Shown here: piece by piece, positions 1 through 5,953 of the stretch | How the letters are laid out: each line of letters starts with the position of its first letter | How positions within the stretch are numbered: the first letter of the stretch is position 1 | Origin: CAYZQE01 sp964480635 | GTDB taxonomy: Bacteria > Pseudomonadota > Gammaproteobacteria > GCA-001735895 | Assembly (NCBI GenBank): GCA_964480635.1 | Contig: CAYZQE010000052.1 | Location: forward strand, 1 to 17,325 | Direction of reading: 5' to 3' | Length of the DNA: 17,325 bases | The notes under the pieces: model-generated | What the model was told of the DNA's origin: nothing | The model's input: only the letters and a program-made list of their open reading frames with translations | Databases searched by the model: none | Translations under genes and position numbers: made by a program

Positions 1-145
1 TGGTTGGCGCACCAAAACTCTTTTCTAATACAACATTACGTCCTTTTGGGCCTAATGTTACTTTGACAGCGTTAGCTAAAATATTAACGCCGTTGACCAT
101 GCGAGCTCTCGCATCATCACCAAATCTTACTTCTTTTGCACTCAT
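1..145 (-). CDS. groEL: GroEL chaperonin 60 kDa subunit, N-terminal fragment cut by window edge
   Basis: This is the first 48 codons of the ATP-dependent chaperonin that folds cytoplasmic proteins with its lid GroES. The translation begins MSAKEVRFGDDARARM and continues through VKVTLGPKGRNVVLEKSFGAP, the hallmark GroEL N-terminus with the ATP-binding TLGPKGRN loop. An AGGAA ribosome-binding site lies about 9 bases before the ATG. It follows groES on the same strand after 91 bases, so it belongs to the groES-groEL operon driven by the CIRCE-associated promoter at 615-642. The rest of the gene lies outside the window, so nothing can be said about its integrity. Confidence 0.97.
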   Translation of the reverse strand, partial: MSAKEVRFGDDARARMVNGVNILANAVKVTLGPKGRNVVLEKSFGAPT

Positions 146-177
146 TTGAATTCTTTCCTAAATTATTTTATTAAGCA

Positions 178-192
178 TTTGCCAATGGCAAA
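178..192 (-). repeat. Small hairpin in the groES-groEL intergenic mRNA
   Basis: TTTGCC and GGCAAA flank a 3-base loop, giving a perfect 6-bp stem between groES and groEL. There is no U-tract, so it does not look like a terminator. In some bacteria (Agrobacterium) the groESL transcript is cleaved at an intergenic hairpin, so a processing or stability role is possible, but that is inference. Confidence 0.4.
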
Positions 193-195
193 ACT

Positions 196-247
196 TTTTA
201 TCTATCAGACTTATTGATCAAACTTACTTATCAAGCTTATTTATCAA
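196..247. repeat. Four imperfect 13-bp tandem repeats spanning the groES stop codon
   Basis: The plus strand reads four consecutive 13-base units: TTTTATCTATCAG (196-208), ACTTATTGATCAA (209-221), ACTTACTTATCAA (222-234) and GCTTATTTATCAA (235-247). On the coding (minus) strand each unit resembles the last codons of groES, TTTGATAAATAA, which encode the terminal Asp-Lys and stop. The period of 13 is not a multiple of 3, so the extra copies lie outside the reading frame, downstream of the true stop. The array looks like slippage expansion of the groES 3' end. Confidence 0.75.
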
Positions 248-527
248 AAATGGCCATGATATCGTCTTCACGCATGATCAATAGGTCTTCACCATCAATC
301 TTTACTTCTGTGCCTGAGAACTTACCAAATAAAACTTGATCACCCACTTTAACATCTAATGCTTTAACATCACCTGAGTCAGTAATTTTACCATTACCTA
401 TGGCTAAAACTTCACCGCGGCTTGGTTTTTCAGTTGCTGAATCGGGTATAACAATACCACTCGCAGTAGTTCGCTCTTCTTCAGTACGTTTGATGACAAC
501 ACGGTCATGCAATGGACGCATATTCAT
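237..527 (-). CDS. groES: GroES co-chaperonin 10 kDa subunit
   Basis: The 96-residue protein is the usual length for GroES, the heptameric lid that binds GroEL through a mobile loop. It begins MNMRPLHDRVVIKRTEEE, matching the canonical start, and has the mobile-loop region TTASGIVIPDSA at about residues 20-31. It ends with the family pattern DGEDLLIMREDDIMAIFDK. An AGGAG ribosome-binding site sits 6-7 bases before the chosen ATG. The second Met codon, two codons in, has no comparable site. It is first in the operon with groEL. Control is probably by HrcA, through the CIRCE element 62 bases upstream of the start codon. Confidence 0.98.
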   Translation of the reverse strand: MNMRPLHDRVVIKRTEEERTTASGIVIPDSATEKPSRGEVLAIGNGKITDSGDVKALDVKVGDQVLFGKFSGTEVKIDGEDLLIMREDDIMAIFDK

Positions 528-588
528 TGAGTATTCTCCTAATTAATATATTTGTTAAATGTGATTTTAAATTTTGCCACTCAGAATG

Positions 589-615
589 TTAGCACTCTAA
601 GCAAGGGAGTGCTAA
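589..615. promoter_or_regulatory. CIRCE operator (HrcA-binding inverted repeat)
   Basis: TTAGCACTC at 589-597 and GAGTGCTAA at 607-615 are separated by exactly 9 bases. This is the exact consensus of CIRCE, the operator bound by the heat-shock repressor HrcA. It begins on the last base of the groES -10 hexamer, so a bound repressor would block initiation. hrcA itself is not in this window. Confidence 0.95.
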
Positions 616-642
616 TCATAGTCGGCAAAACTAATACGTCAA
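615..642 (-). promoter_or_regulatory. Probable sigma70-type promoter of groES-groEL
   Basis: Reading the minus strand, TTGACG (637-642) is followed after 16 bases by TATGAT (615-620). The -10 abuts CIRCE, giving a transcription start inside or just after the operator, the usual arrangement for HrcA control. The hexamers match sigma70 much better than the sigma32 consensus (CCCCAT-type -10). The -35 lies within the tail of the degraded EAL reading frame. Confidence 0.7.
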
Positions 643-822
643 GATAAATAGGGATAAGTATTGAGGTTTCAAGTTAAGTGCTATGAGTTTTTCTTTAAAA
701 TATTCTATAAACTCATTTTCAGGTAAGGGTTTACTGTCGTAATAGCCTTGAATATCGGGGCAGCCAGCAGAGACTAGAAAATCATATTGAGCTTTCGTTT
801 AGACGCCTTTTGCCAATCGTTC
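631..822 (-). pseudogene. C-terminal remnant of an EAL-domain (c-di-GMP phosphodiesterase-type) protein
   Basis: The minus strand encodes ERLAKGV-stop-TKAQYDFL and then GCPDIQGYYDSKPLP followed by ENEFIEYF. This is the classic end of EAL domains, where the family reads AEGVET-x-Q-x-x-FL-x-x-x-GCD-x-IQGYY-x-SKPLP. The codon where the invariant Glu of GVET belongs is TAA (799-801), explained by a single GAA-to-TAA change. Upstream, the frame hits three consecutive TAA codons at 829-837, and no other part of an EAL domain (the EAL motif or metal-binding residues) is present. The fragment therefore cannot make an enzyme. The frame ends at TAG 631-633, inside the groES promoter. Identification as EAL debris is firm, and the age and origin of the decay are unknown. 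Confidence 0.8.
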
Positions 823-919
823 ACCTACTTATTATTATGCGCATAAAAGCAATGAAAGCATTATTCCTATACTTAAAAAAGCGTTAGAAGAATCACATAC
901 TGAAGATTATTGGAAATAC
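803..919 (+). pseudogene. Short coding-like remnant, possibly the C-terminus of a periplasmic substrate-binding protein
   Basis: After a TAG at 800-802 the plus strand reads NRSPTYYYAHKSNESIIPIL and then KKALEESHTEDYWKYL before running into the antisense of fxsA. The pattern of aromatic residues, then HK-x-N, then an I-P-x-L-x-x-A-L helix resembles the C-terminal part of SBP_bac_3-type solute-binding proteins. There is no plausible start and only about 40 residues, so it would be a relic. The resemblance is weak and from memory. It could equally be a TPR fragment or chance. Confidence 0.25.
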
Positions 920-1399
920 TTAATCATCTTCTTTATGATATTTAACACCTTCTATAATATCCCCTTTTCTTGTCTGTTCTGACTGTTGATTAAAAGGGTC
1001 AGTTGACTGAGGGTTCATTTTTGAATGCATTTGTTTTTTTAATTTCTCAGCAATTTTAACGGCAAAAAGAATAACCATCGCTTTTCGTGTTTGAGGTATA
1101 AGCAATAAAAAACCAATAAAATCTGTAAAAAACCCGGGTGTTAATAAAAAGGCGCCCGCAATTAATAAAGCAATGCCCTCAACCATTTCACCTGCGGGTA
1201 TTGTCCCCGATTGCATTTTTTGCTGAGCCTTCATTAAAGTAGATAAACCTTGCTGCTTTAAGAGCCTGACCCCGATCACAGCGGTTAAAACAACTAATAA
1301 GACTGTCCACAAGGCGCCTATTTGTTCGCCCACTTGTATTAAAAAATAAATTTCAACGACTGGAATAACAAGAAAAATTAACGCAACGAATGGGTACAT
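920..1399 (-). CDS. fxsA: FxsA family cytoplasmic membrane protein
   Basis: The 159-residue protein matches FxsA, an inner-membrane protein named in E. coli because extra copies relieve F-plasmid exclusion of phage T7; its normal role is not established. Hydrophobic segments lie at about residues 4-22, 28-46 and 74-101, and the family motif LLTPGFFTD occurs at 85-93. The C-terminal tail after residue 118 is hydrophilic and charged, hence probably cytoplasmic. fxsA next to groES-groEL is a common gammaproteobacterial arrangement, but here gene debris separates them. The ATG at 1397-1399 fits the conserved N-terminus (MYPFVALIFLVIPVVEIYF), although no strong ribosome-binding site is visible. 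Confidence 0.92.
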   Translation of the reverse strand: MYPFVALIFLVIPVVEIYFLIQVGEQIGALWTVLLVVLTAVIGVRLLKQQGLSTLMKAQQKMQSGTIPAGEMVEGIALLIAGAFLLTPGFFTDFIGFLLLIPQTRKAMVILFAVKIAEKLKKQMHSKMNPQSTDPFNQQSEQTRKGDIIEGVKYHKEDD

Positions 1400-1428
1400 T
1401 TTTAAATAACTTTAATTATGGTTTATTA

Positions 1429-1456
1429 AAGATAAAGACTAACATTAAAGTATCAA
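1429..1456 (-). promoter_or_regulatory. Candidate fxsA promoter
   Basis: On the minus strand TTGATA (1451-1456) is followed after 16 bases by TATCTT (1429-1434), about 30 bases before the fxsA start. Both hexamers are only partial matches in AT-rich DNA, so this is weak. Confidence 0.3.
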
Positions 1457-1498
1457 GCACAACATTAAAATAGCACTTAGTGAATTCAGATAAAAACT

Positions 1499-1519
1499 AT
1501 TGAATAACCATTATTCAAT
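1499..1519. promoter_or_regulatory. Perfect 9-bp-arm palindrome, operator-like
   Basis: ATTGAATAA at 1499-1507 is followed by CCA and then by its exact reverse complement at 1511-1519. It lies about 100 bases upstream of fxsA and about 205 bases upstream of dsbD. It matches no operator I can name; Fur, FNR, LexA and CIRCE were considered and do not fit. It could be a dimeric regulator site or an AT-rich hairpin. Confidence 0.5.
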
Positions 1520-1724
1520 TAGGAAAGTATTAATATGTTTTAATTTCTGAACAAATTTAAGATTTTATACTCTGTATAAGGTGTTAATGGAACCAAACAA
1601 ATTTTTTAGCCTTTTCGCACTATTTTAGTGTCAATAAAGCCGTCATAATTAATGCACCTCATTAACATTTAATTTACAATAGCTAACTTACAATTAAAGC
1701 AATATCAAAACAAAGGTTTAATTA

Positions 1725-4700
1725 ATGATTAACTCTCTTTCTTCTTTCAGCTTCAAAATATTATCGGTTTTAATTTTTTGTTTCAGCTTTTCAACAACCC
1801 TCCATGCTAATCAGGATTTATTACCCCCTGAACAAGCTTTTGTTTTAACAGCATGGATCGATAATGATCGTGTCATTGCTAAATTTGATATTGCAGACAA
1901 ATACTATTTATATAGAGATTCTTTTTCATTTACCTTAGACACCGATGGCGTTGAATTTGGTACGCCTACAGCAACAGAAGGTAAGCTTATAAATGATGAG
2001 TTTTTTGGCGAAGTAGAAGTTTATCGTCATACCGCTCAAGTCACCTTGCCCATTATTTATAATGGCTTGATAAAACCCAGTGAAATCATCATTAAAACAT
2101 CCATGCAAGGATGTGCTGACATAGGAGTTTGCTACCCTCCTTTGTATCAAAAATTAACGATGAAAACAGACTCTAGTGCTGTTGTATCACCTGTTGTCTA
2201 TCAATTTAAACCAGAGCCAAAGAAAAACAGCATAGCGACTGATAGTTTACAGTCTATGGATGATATTTTAGCTCAATTAACGAATACACTTAATGGTCAA
2301 AACGCTAGTAAAGCCGTTGAAGCGGTTAAAGAAAAAGTAACACCCATTATTGAGCCCATAAAATCAGCTCTTCAAAGCGAACCCAAACCAGAAAAAACAT
2401 TGGATTCAATTAACCCATTAGGTTTACTTCAATCTTTTGGTGATTCATTGGGTTTAACTGCTGATGCAGGGATCCCTTCGCCTGACAAAGCCTTTCAACT
2501 CTCGGCTACGTTAGATGAAAATTTTATTATTCAAACTAACATTGATATTTATCCGACTACTTATCTTTATAAGGATAAGATAAAAGTTGACATCGTCGAT
2601 GGCAATGGCCATGAAATAAGCGCTATTAGTCTGCCCAAAGGCTATCCAAAACATGATGAATTTTTTGGCGATATCGTTGTTTTTCTTGACCAAGTTAAAA
2701 CATCAATTCCTGTTATTTCTGGCGTCAACGCCACCAGTCAATATGTTATCCGTTATGGTTACCAAGGTTGTGTTGAAGATAAAATTTGCTACCCGCCAAT
2801 CAATAAATATTTGCTGGTAGATCTTGATACAAAAATCATCACAATTTCAGATGAACAGCCAGAAATTAAGCAGGCACTATTGGCTACTCCTGCTGTTGAA
2901 AACACAAGTTCAATTGACCCAATGGCTTTATTACAGTCTTTTGGTGATGTTTTAGGTGGCTTAACTGGAGAGGTTGAAATTCCTGCTCCCGACGATGCCT
3001 TTAAGCTCAGTGCAACCATAGATAACAATAATATTGTACACACTCATATTGAGATTTATGCCAACACCTATCTATATAAAGATAAAATCGACATTAAACT
3101 CATTGATGGCAACGGACATGAAACTGGGGCAGTCGCACTACCAGAAGGTGATCGGAAAACAGATGAGTTTTTTGGTGATATTGTTGCATATTACGACAAA
3201 CTTAAAATATCAATTCCTATCATCACTGAGTTAAATGCAAGCAGCCAACTCGTGATAAGTTATGGTTATCAAGGCTGTGTAGAAGATAAAATTTGCTACC
3301 CGCCTACTACCAAATATCTATTAATTGATCTCAACGAGAAGACCGTCTCTATTTCTGATACGCAACCCAAGATTAATAATATAGTTTCAACTTCAGCCAG
3401 TTCTGTTGAAACGATTAATGCGGCTTATGCTCCAGACCAACAAAATTACGCAAAAACAAGTCAATCAGTCAATCTAAGCACTCCGTCAAGCTCTACTATT
3501 GATAATGATGAAACTGAGCAAGGTCGCTTTGCCAGTATTATCGCTAGCGGTAACCTAGTGATCATTATTGGCTCATTTTTCTTAGCAGGTCTATTGCTTA
3601 CCTTTACCCCTTGTGTATTCCCAATGATTCCCATTATTTCGGGCATAATTGCGGGTCAAGGAGACAATATAACCACTAAAAAAGCGTTCATCTTGTCCCT
3701 AGTTTATGTGTTAGCAATGGCTAGTACCTATGCTGTAGCTGGTTTTGTAGTCGGCCGATTTGGGGCGGAATATAATATTCAAGCATGGATGCAAGACCCC
3801 GTTATACTCAGTGTTTTCGCGGGTATTTTTGTTTTATTGTCACTCTCTATGTTTGGCTTTTACGATATTCAAATGCCTGGATTTATTCAAGATCGCTTAA
3901 CTAAATTTAGTAATAAACAAGAAGGTGGCAACTTATTTGGCGTAGGCATTATGGGTTCACTGTCGGCCTTAATTGTAGGGCCTTGTATTACCGCACCACT
4001 GGTTGGCGCACTATTGTTTATATCACAAACGGGTGACCCCAGTTTGGGGGCTCTCGCTTTATTTGCATTAGGCTTAGGTATGGGCTTACCCTTACTTATT
4101 ATTGGAACATCGGCCGGTAAATTTTTGCCAAGGGCTGGCACGTGGATGGATACCGTTAAAGCCGTTTTTGGTGTGAGCTTATTAGCTGTTGCGATATGGA
4201 TGCTTGATCGCTTCTTAGCATCAGAAATAACCATGAGCTTAGTCGCCCTATTACTTATTTTATCGGGTGTTTATATTACCTCTTCCCCCATTAAAGATGC
4301 CATCAGCGGGTGGAGCCGAATTGGTCGAGGTATTGGCTTTATCTTAACGCTTTACGGTTCGCTTTATTTAATAGGCATGGCAGCCGGCGGCAAGGATTTA
4401 ATTCAACCTTTAAAAGGCATTATTAAAGTCAGCGGCGGTGGTTCTTCAGCAACGGCAGTAGCCTCTCACGTCGAGTTTGAGCAAATAAAGGGTATCCAAG
4501 GCTTAAAAGAGGCGCTGGCACGAAATAAGGGTAATATCGTTATGCTAGATTTTTATGCTGACTGGTGCATTTCATGTAAAGAGATGGAGAAATACGTTTT
4601 TACTAACCCTAAAGTATTAGCCGTATTAAAAGATGTAAAGCCTTTACAAGCCGATGTCACGCCAAATGACAGCTTAGACAAAAAGCTTATGTCATCTATT

Positions 4701-4835
4701 AACATCTACGGACCACCTGCTATTTTGTTTTTTAATAAAAATGGTATCGAAGTCCCAAATACTAGAGTGGTAGGAGAAATGTCTGCTGAAGAATTTACCG
4801 CCCACGTTACTAAAGTTCTTGCCAAAATTAATTAA
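1725..4835 (+). CDS. dsbD: Thiol:disulfide interchange protein DsbD with three tandem N-terminal nDsbD domains
   Basis: DsbD carries electrons from cytoplasmic thioredoxin across the inner membrane to periplasmic oxidoreductases. A signal peptide (about 1-28) precedes three periplasmic nDsbD-like immunoglobulin-fold domains at about 33-143, 250-368 and 418-537. Each has a cap-loop DEFFG and a cysteine pair: C130/C136 (GCADIGVCYPP), C349/C355 and C518/C524 (both GCVEDKICYPP). A Ser/Thr-rich linker leads to the membrane domain (about 603-895) with its cysteines at C630 (FTPCVFP) and C754 (VGPCITAP). A C-terminal thioredoxin domain has WCISC at 947-951. The usual DsbD is about 570-600 residues with one N-terminal domain, so the excess is two extra domains plus linkers. 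The frame is open throughout and every expected cysteine is present, so it is probably functional. A 4-base gap to the next thioredoxin-like gene suggests co-transcription. Confidence 0.95.
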   Translation: MINSLSSFSFKILSVLIFCFSFSTTLHANQDLLPPEQAFVLTAWIDNDRVIAKFDIADKYYLYRDSFSFTLDTDGVEFGTPTATEGKLINDEFFGEVEVYRHTAQVTLPIIYNGLIKPSEIIIKTSMQGCADIGVCYPPLYQKLTMKTDSSAVVSPVVYQFKPEPKKNSIATDSLQSMDDILAQLTNTLNGQNASKAVEAVKEKVTPIIEPIKSALQSEPKPEKTLDSINPLGLLQSFGDSLGLTADAGIPSPDKAFQLSATLDENFIIQTNIDIYPTTYLYKDKIKVDIVDGNGHEISAISLPKGYPKHDEFFGDIVVFLDQVKTSIPVISGVNATSQYVIRYGYQGCVEDKICYPPINKYLLVDLDTKIITISDEQPEIKQALLATPAVENTSSIDPMALLQSFGDVLGGLTGEVEIPAPDDAFKLSATIDNNNIVHTHIEIYANTYLYKDKIDIKLIDGNGHETGAVALPEGDRKTDEFFGDIVAYYDKLKISIPIITELNASSQLVISYGYQGCVEDKICYPPTTKYLLIDLNEKTVSISDTQPKINNIVSTSASSVETINAAYAPDQQNYAKTSQSVNLSTPSSSTIDNDETEQGRFASIIASGNLVIIIGSFFLAGLLLTFTPCVFPMIPIISGIIAGQGDNITTKKAFILSLVYVLAMASTYAVAGFVVGRFGAEYNIQAWMQDPVILSVFAGIFVLLSLSMFGFYDIQMPGFIQDRLTKFSNKQEGGNLFGVGIMGSLSALIVGPCITAPLVGALLFISQTGDPSLGALALFALGLGMGLPLLIIGTSAGKFLPRAGTWMDTVKAVFGVSLLAVAIWMLDRFLASEITMSLVALLLILSGVYITSSPIKDAISGWSRIGRGIGFILTLYGSLYLIGMAAGGKDLIQPLKGIIKVSGGGSSATAVASHVEFEQIKGIQGLKEALARNKGNIVMLDFYADWCISCKEMEKYVFTNPKVLAVLKDVKPLQADVTPNDSLDKKLMSSINIYGPPAILFFNKNGIEVPNTRVVGEMSAEEFTAHVTKVLAKIN
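1821..2153 (+). other. nDsbD domain 1, the divergent and probably ancestral copy
   Basis: Residues 33-143 of DsbD run from PPEQAF to GCADIGVCYPPLYQK. This copy is closest to the single domain of ordinary DsbD in its cysteine motif, but differs strongly from copies 2 and 3. A long, charged, alanine- and lysine-containing linker (about 145-227) follows it. Confidence 0.8.
2406..2867 (+). repeat. Internal duplication unit A (nDsbD domain 2 plus its leader)
   Basis: DsbD residues 228-381, from SINPLGLLQSFGD to ISDEQPEI. By hand alignment about 98 of 154 positions are identical to unit B. The identity includes the leader segment LLQSFGD that precedes the domain, so the duplicated unit is the domain plus its linker. 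Confidence 0.85.
2910..3374 (+). repeat. Internal duplication unit B (nDsbD domain 3 plus its leader)
   Basis: DsbD residues 396-550, from SIDPMALLQSFGD to ISDTQPKI. It repeats unit A with an offset of 168-169 residues, about 507 bases. The cap loop DEFFGDIV and the ten residues CVEDKICYPP are unchanged between the two. Confidence 0.85.
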
Positions 4836-4839
4836 CGAA

Positions 4840-5382
4840 ATGACTAAAAAAGACTTACAAGCCTATGTGTTGATAGCTATCATTTCAGCAGGTGCTGGAG
4901 TGGCAGCCTTTATGTATCAAAATGATGATACAACTCTGGCTGAATCCTCTCCAAAATTCACCATGAATAAACAGCCCGTCGGCTCGGTTATCCCTAATTT
5001 AGCGCTAACAGATACGTTACAAAAAAAGTCTAATCTCTATGATTACCAGTCTGAATATGTTTTGATTAACTTTTGGGCAACGTGGTGTCCACCTTGTCGC
5101 CGAGAAATGCCCATCTTAAAAAAACTTGACCATGAGAATGACAATTTAAAAGTTCTTGGGTTTTCATATGATGTTGATTATGCCATTTTAGAGTTTCAAC
5201 AAAAAATTGGTATCGACTACCCGCTTTTTCTTAACAACCCTCAAAGCCTTCAATTGAATGCCTTATTTGGCAATCAAAGTGGCGGATTACCTTATACTGT
5301 TTTGCTTGATAAAGACCATAAAATAGTTATGGTGCATGCGGGAGAGATCACTGAAAAGCAGATATTAAAATACATTAAATAA
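4840..5382 (+). CDS. Membrane-anchored thioredoxin-like (TlpA/ResA-type) protein
   Basis: With the ATG at 4840 the protein has 180 residues. A hydrophobic segment at about 8-26 (YVLIAIISAGAGVAAFMY) would anchor it in the inner membrane with the rest in the periplasm. A thioredoxin-fold domain follows, with FWATWCPPCRREMP and catalytic cysteines C83 and C86, and the cis-proline region GGLPYTVLLDKD near 148-159. Such proteins reduce periplasmic disulfides, for example in cytochrome c maturation, and are recharged by DsbD or CcdA. Its position 4 bases after dsbD fits it being a DsbD partner, but the specific substrate is unknown. A longer frame from TTG at 4819 would overlap dsbD and has no ribosome-binding site, so I rejected that start. 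Confidence 0.88.
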   Translation: MTKKDLQAYVLIAIISAGAGVAAFMYQNDDTTLAESSPKFTMNKQPVGSVIPNLALTDTLQKKSNLYDYQSEYVLINFWATWCPPCRREMPILKKLDHENDNLKVLGFSYDVDYAILEFQQKIGIDYPLFLNNPQSLQLNALFGNQSGGLPYTVLLDKDHKIVMVHAGEITEKQILKYIK

Positions 5383-5431
5383 ATTTAACTCATATTTTCA
5401 TAAAAAATCGTCAAAAAAGTAGCTAACGTCT

Positions 5432-5459
5432 TTGAAACAGCCGACAATTAACGTAAACT
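5432..5459 (+). promoter_or_regulatory. Candidate promoter for the aroQ-accBC operon
   Basis: In the 116-base gap before aroQ, TTGAAA (5432-5437) is followed after 16 bases by TAAACT (5454-5459), about 40 bases before the aroQ ATG. The hexamers are reasonable but not strong sigma70 matches. Confidence 0.4.
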
Positions 5460-5498
5460 CTGTTTATCGTTCATTATTTAGCTGGCATCGACACGTTT

Positions 5499-5933
5499 AT
5501 GCGCAACATATTAATTATTCATGGCCCTAACCTCAATTTATTGGGTACACGTGAACCTAGCCATTACGGTTTAAAGACGCTTGAAGATATTAATACTCAG
5601 CTGATTCAAAAAGGCTCCGAACACAATATTAACATTCAAACTTTTCAATCGAACCATGAAGGTGACATTGTTGATAAAATTCATCAGGCAAGCAAAGATA
5701 ATATAAACTCGATTATCATTAATCCCGCCGCTTTCACCCATACCAGTGTTGCTATTCGAGATGCGTTACTGGCTACAAAAATTTTATTTATAGAAGTACA
5801 CCTCTCTAACGTACATGCGCGAGAAGAATTTAGAAAAAAATCTTATTTTTCTGATGTCGCAGAAGGTGTCATTAGCGGATTTGGTGCCAACAGTTATTTA
5901 CTGGCATTAGACGCACTTATTAGCAAACAATAA
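5499..5933 (+). CDS. aroQ: 3-dehydroquinate dehydratase, type II
   Basis: The enzyme catalyses the third step of the shikimate pathway, 3-dehydroquinate to 3-dehydroshikimate, as a cytoplasmic dodecamer. The 144 residues are normal for type II. The start MRNILIIHGPNLNLLGTREP is the family signature. Active-site residues are visible: R18, Y23 (SHYG), N75 and the INPAAFTHTS loop with H81, H101 in VHLSNVHAREEFR, and R112. It is unrelated to the type I enzyme (AroD) of E. coli. aroQ just upstream of accB-accC is a widespread gammaproteobacterial arrangement; the gap to accB is 20 bases. No good ribosome-binding site precedes the ATG, but the conserved N-terminus fixes the start. Confidence 0.97.
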   Translation: MRNILIIHGPNLNLLGTREPSHYGLKTLEDINTQLIQKGSEHNINIQTFQSNHEGDIVDKIHQASKDNINSIIINPAAFTHTSVAIRDALLATKILFIEVHLSNVHAREEFRKKSYFSDVAEGVISGFGANSYLLALDALISKQ

Positions 5934-5953
5934 ATTAACTCAGAGGCTCCATA

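Larger units (their letters stand above)
1400..1724. other. Divergent intergenic region between fxsA and dsbD
   Basis: This 325-bp AT-rich region has no convincing reading frame. It holds a perfect 21-bp palindrome (1499-1519), a smaller TTATAC-TCT-GTATAA inverted repeat (1565-1579) and a weak candidate fxsA promoter. An AAAGG ribosome-binding site lies about 8 bases before the dsbD ATG. I found no clear -35/-10 pair for dsbD. Confidence 0.6.

Noticed and set aside
1618..1630. CACTA-TTT-TAGTG inverted repeat upstream of dsbD
   Set aside because: The 5-bp arms in AT-rich sequence are expected by chance, and it is not near a promoter I can support.
3887..4234. 115-residue reading frame antisense to dsbD
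   Set aside because: It is a shadow of the membrane-domain coding sequence, with no ribosome-binding site or recognisable family.
1725..4835. dsbD as a fusion of separate genes or a frameshift artefact
   Set aside because: The single frame is open for 1036 codons. Domain order, linkers and the membrane and thioredoxin domains are all coherent.
4819..4839. Upstream TTG start for the thioredoxin-like gene
   Set aside because: It overlaps dsbD, has no ribosome-binding site, and the added residues (MPKLINE) are just the dsbD tail read in another frame. The ATG at 4840 gives a proper membrane anchor.
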